Positions 61,545 to 64,000 of a DNA stretch of 64,000 bases are shown here, one piece after another. The position numbers were made by a program, and so were the translations under genes. The notes below the pieces were generated by a model. It saw only the letters and a list, made by a program, of their open reading frames with translations. It made no database searches and was not told where the DNA came from. The stretch's first letter is position 1; every line of letters starts with the position of its first letter. The DNA lies in NCBI GenBank assembly GCA_964450955.1, contig CAYVFI010000028.1:28947-92946 (forward strand). Direction: 5' to 3'. Source of the DNA: CAYNWT01 sp964450955 (GTDB lineage: Bacteria; Planctomycetota; Planctomycetia; Planctomycetales; Planctomycetaceae).

Positions 61545-62158
61545 CAATTCTGCCCCGGGATGCTGTGACAGCGACGCTGCAGTTCGACACACGCGTCGCG
61601 GAACCGACGTTGGATTGTCTTCGTCGAAACACCCAGAGCTGTCGCCATTTCTTCGTGCGTCATCAACCGATACCACGACATCTGAAACACTTCGCGAACC
61701 GGTTCATCGAGTCCCTCGATAGCTTCATGGAACTCCAGCCACTCAGCGAGTTTCGCAGGATCATTCGTTTCAGCATCCGCCGCCCGATGCGGCGTGTCAG
61801 TCGAACCCGTCGTTCGATAATCCGTGGCGTGGTTTTGCCCGATGCCCTGCGGTCCGTAGTGCTTCCGAGCAAGATCCGTCAGTTCCCGGGAGAACTGCAA
61901 CCTCGTCAACCCGAACAACTCGCGACCTGACTGCGGCTGCACTTCGGCCAGACTGCGATGCAAACGGACCAGAGTGTTTTGCAAAACGTCATCTGTCATT
62001 TCCCAGCGACCGACCCGCGGATTCTCTCGTAACATCCGCGACGCTACTGAGCGAAACCGCTCAAGCATCACGGCAATCACGTCAGTTCGGGCATCCATAT
62101 CGCCGTTATTCAAGCGGGCAAGAGCGTCTTCGAGGCTCGCAGTGTGGCTATCGTTCAT
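61544..62158 (-). CDS. ECF-type RNA polymerase sigma factor
   Basis: A 204-residue sigma factor of the planctomycete ECF type: region 2 with EMTDDVLQNTLVRLHRSL, and region 4 with MSWYRLMTHEEMATALGVSTKTIQRRF near 160-185. It guides RNA polymerase to a specific promoter set. Its stop codon overlaps the kinase ATG, so the kinase is made with it; the kinase probably controls it by phosphorylation. No anti-sigma gene is adjacent. Upstream gap to the PrsW gene is 123 bases and should hold a divergent promoter. Confidence 0.9.
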   Translation of the reverse strand: MNDSHTASLEDALARLNNGDMDARTDVIAVMLERFRSVASRMLRENPRVGRWEMTDDVLQNTLVRLHRSLAEVQPQSGRELFGLTRLQFSRELTDLARKHYGPQGIGQNHATDYRTTGSTDTPHRAADAETNDPAKLAEWLEFHEAIEGLDEPVREVFQMSWYRLMTHEEMATALGVSTKTIQRRFRDACVELQRRCHSIPGQN

Positions 62159-62281
62159 CAGATATCAACGTAAATGCAGGCCCGCAGAATCTCTTTTGAC
62201 GTTCTTTGGTTTTCTTGTCCAGTGAGTGACGTTGCTCTCGCTTAACACGGCGGAGTCCCAATACGTCGAGTGAGACCATGA

Positions 62282-63439
62282 ATGACAGAGGAACAGGAAG
62301 AAGTCTGGTACTGGGCAGATGGTTTGAAGAAGCGTGGCCCCGTTTCTGGAAAAGAGATTCGGAAGCTAGCGTCGCGTGGACGAGTCCGGCGCGAGAATCT
62401 TGTGTGGCGTGCGGGAACTGAAGGGTGGGTGCAGGCTGGTAGCCAAACAGAGTTGTTTGGACCAAGTGTCACCGATCGCGCCGGGACAGTAGCAGCTGCT
62501 GCCCGCGATCGTGCGGTTGCTTTCGCCAGTGATATGGCCGGACTGAGTTTTCGGAATGATGTGTTCCCGCTTAATGCGAAGACGCTCTCAGCACTCCGTG
62601 GCGACTTTGTGTTCTGGAGCGTTGCTGTGCTCGGACTAACTCCGCTCCTCATAGGTACGATCGACAATCTGCAAACCCAGATGACGACCTTCGCTGTGTT
62701 CTTCGCATTCGTGTGGGGCGCGGTTCTGAAGTACTTGATTGTAAAGCCCACCGGAGGATGGCGATTCCCCGTGATCAGTTTCTTCATGACCGGGGTCATG
62801 CTGCTGCCAATGATGCGATGGTGCTACACCTTGATTCCCCAAGCGTTACTGGCCACTACGTTTTCTACAAGCAGCTTCGAATCCCTTTTCGGAATGATAT
62901 TTCTAGTTGGCTACCCGGAGGAAGTTCTGAAGGCCGTACCTGTATTGGTCTACCTGCTTTGGAAAAGGCAAGAGGTTGAGCCTCTATCCGCCATTGCTAT
63001 CGGTGTCTTCGCTGGGCTTGGATTCGCAGCCTTCGAGAACCTCGGATATCGGGAGTTGATGGTCGGCAACTCCGTAGCGATGACAGAGAATGCGGGAGTT
63101 GATGGCCTTGCGGAGGGCGTGCAGACAGCCGTGAACCTGGCGTTGCTTCGCACCTTCTCGCTTGTGCTCTTCCACGCGGTTTGGTCGGGGATTACAGCCT
63201 ACTTCCTCGCTGTCGCATGTTTGCTGCGTAAGCGAGTTGCGGCTCTCGTTTTCGTCGGAATAACGGTGGCCGCACTCCTGCATGGATTTCACAACTGGTT
63301 TCAGTTCCTGCAACCAACGATCGCTATCGCAATCGACCTGTTAGCGCTGGCGTTGTTCTATGTCTACCTATCCAAGGCACGCGTCCTGCACAGTTTCGAA
63401 TTGGCTAACGCGCTTCCGGAGCACTCCAATGAAGGATGA
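62282..63439 (+). CDS. GYF-domain PrsW-type intramembrane protease
   Basis: A 385-residue membrane protein: N-terminal GYF_2 domain (EEVWYWADGLKKRGPVSGKEI, then VWRAGTEGWVQA), then PrsW helices with YPEEVLKAVPVLVYL (EExxK motif), GLGFAAFENLGY and HAVWSG and LLHGFHNWF (metal-binding histidines). PrsW cuts anti-sigma factors inside the membrane in Bacillus and similar roles are proposed elsewhere. Lying divergent from an ECF sigma gene makes a signalling link plausible but unproven. Start is the ATG at 62282. The next gene overlaps its end by 11 bases. Confidence 0.85.
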   Translation: MTEEQEEVWYWADGLKKRGPVSGKEIRKLASRGRVRRENLVWRAGTEGWVQAGSQTELFGPSVTDRAGTVAAAARDRAVAFASDMAGLSFRNDVFPLNAKTLSALRGDFVFWSVAVLGLTPLLIGTIDNLQTQMTTFAVFFAFVWGAVLKYLIVKPTGGWRFPVISFFMTGVMLLPMMRWCYTLIPQALLATTFSTSSFESLFGMIFLVGYPEEVLKAVPVLVYLLWKRQEVEPLSAIAIGVFAGLGFAAFENLGYRELMVGNSVAMTENAGVDGLAEGVQTAVNLALLRTFSLVLFHAVWSGITAYFLAVACLLRKRVAALVFVGITVAALLHGFHNWFQFLQPTIAIAIDLLALALFYVYLSKARVLHSFELANALPEHSNEG

Positions 63440-63695
63440 TTCCCCATTGCCTCCCCCGCTACCCCCGGAGTCATCGACTGCCCGGCCACCTGACACGCCG
63501 CCTCCGCTACCAGAGCAGTATAGAACTGAACAGGAGATTGAGAGACGTGTAGCTTGGCGGGTCGGCGGTGCGATAGTGTTCTTCTTTGTCCTGAGAGCCC
63601 TCGGATTATTTGGGGAGCAGCCCTCGGACCGCCCTGCGAATCTGCAAGACCGACAGCCGGCCGTTCCACCGGCAACTTTGCCAGAAGGCCGCTAG
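63429..63695 (+). CDS. Small proline-rich membrane protein
   Basis: An 88-residue protein starting MKDDSPLPPPLPPE with a proline-rich head, one transmembrane segment (residues about 46-62, GGAIVFFFVLRALGLFG) and a proline-rich end. ATG at 63429 overlaps the PrsW stop by 11 bases, so translation is coupled. No family known; likely an accessory of the PrsW-type protein. Proline-rich segments may be ligands of the upstream GYF domain, which is a typical proline-binding fold. Confidence 0.7.
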   Translation: MKDDSPLPPPLPPESSTARPPDTPPPLPEQYRTEQEIERRVAWRVGGAIVFFFVLRALGLFGEQPSDRPANLQDRQPAVPPATLPEGR

Positions 63696-64000
63696 CCGCC
63701 CGTCAGGCTTCTTAAGTATGACCCTTCGCTGTGTGTGACTGGTGCGCGGATCTAGCTCTGTTTGACTCGCCAGCTACCATCCTCTCAGCAATGTGTCGTG
63801 ACCAATAGTCGGAGAGTGAAAGCCAGTACGAGGTGCGGTGTTCAAGCCGGCCATCGAGACCAATGTGGCTGATAGCTAAAAGAAAGCCGATGCCGCCGCC
63901 CGGTTTCCCGGACGGCGGCGTTTCTTGCGTGGCTATCTGCGTCTTCGGCGGCCGTGGTTTCGGCCTACTCGGTAGGCGGCTTTGGAGCCGGCTCGTTTTC
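63696..64000. other. End region, no gene seen
   Basis: The last 305 bases hold one clear hairpin (63892-63919) and no supported frame; the next gene lies beyond the window. Confidence 0.4.
63892..63919. terminator. GC-rich hairpin, possible terminator
   Basis: GCCGCCGCCCGG and CCGGACGGCGGC pair with one mismatch around TTTC, followed by GTTTCTTG, a weak T-rich stretch. It may end the PrsW/small protein transcript. Confidence 0.45.

Noticed and set aside
1..64000. CRISPR array or cas genes
   Set aside because: No run of regularly spaced direct repeats and no Cas-like protein was seen.

Overview
The window looks like a chromosomal segment of a marine-type planctomycete (Planctomycetota). Supporting signs are formylglycine sulfatases, a DUF1552/DUF1592 cytochrome pair, a DUF1929 galactose-oxidase-like protein, a CotH protein, a Ser/Thr kinase overlapping an ECF sigma gene, and a heme peroxidase with an N-terminal EPRVLLSG motif plus RTX repeats. 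This rests on gene content only; no species can be named.

Region 1 (1-26 kb) is mostly housekeeping and catabolic genes: a cut-off glycosyltransferase, hisD, a DUF819 membrane protein, alaS, a two-gene Septu-like (PtuA/PtuB) defence cassette, a CNNM/CBS transporter, a class I aminotransferase, nadC, a lactonase, a sulfatase with a long extra N-terminus, a cysteine dioxygenase beside a cysteine-desulfurase-like protein, a galactose-oxidase-like protein, and the DUF1552/DUF1592 pair. Region 2 (26-48 kb) has the RTX peroxidase, a possible small RNA with its own terminator, VOC proteins, a sialidase-like protein, CotH, two tandem sulfatases, a rhodanese, a DEAD-box helicase, DUF1415, a PhoD-like phosphatase, and a three-gene operon of two ATP-grasp-like ligases around an aspartoacylase-like hydrolase. 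Several families of palindromic intergenic repeats are scattered through both regions.

Region 3 (48.4-59.7 kb) is an integrated element beside tRNA-Leu(UAA). Its tyrosine integrase gene ends inside the 3' half of the tRNA and is broken by a 100-N assembly gap. Inward lie an HTH protein, a reverse transcriptase whose YxDD box reads YVDN, and, coupled to it by an ATGA overlap, a protein that looks like an SF2 helicase stripped of its ATPase motifs. A CI-like repressor is divergent to a plus-strand cassette: ParB-like, small HTH, three unrecognised proteins, a DHH/MYG1-like protein and a GIY-YIG/DUF123 protein. A repeat of at least 21 bp lies at both edges of the 53.3-59.7 kb part. The RT, dead-helicase-like partner and hairpin-rich downstream stretch are my best candidate for an undescribed system.

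Region 4 (59.7-64 kb) returns to planctomycete-type genes: a LamG-tailed Ser/Thr kinase translationally coupled to an ECF sigma factor, a GYF-PrsW intramembrane protease, and a small proline-rich membrane protein.
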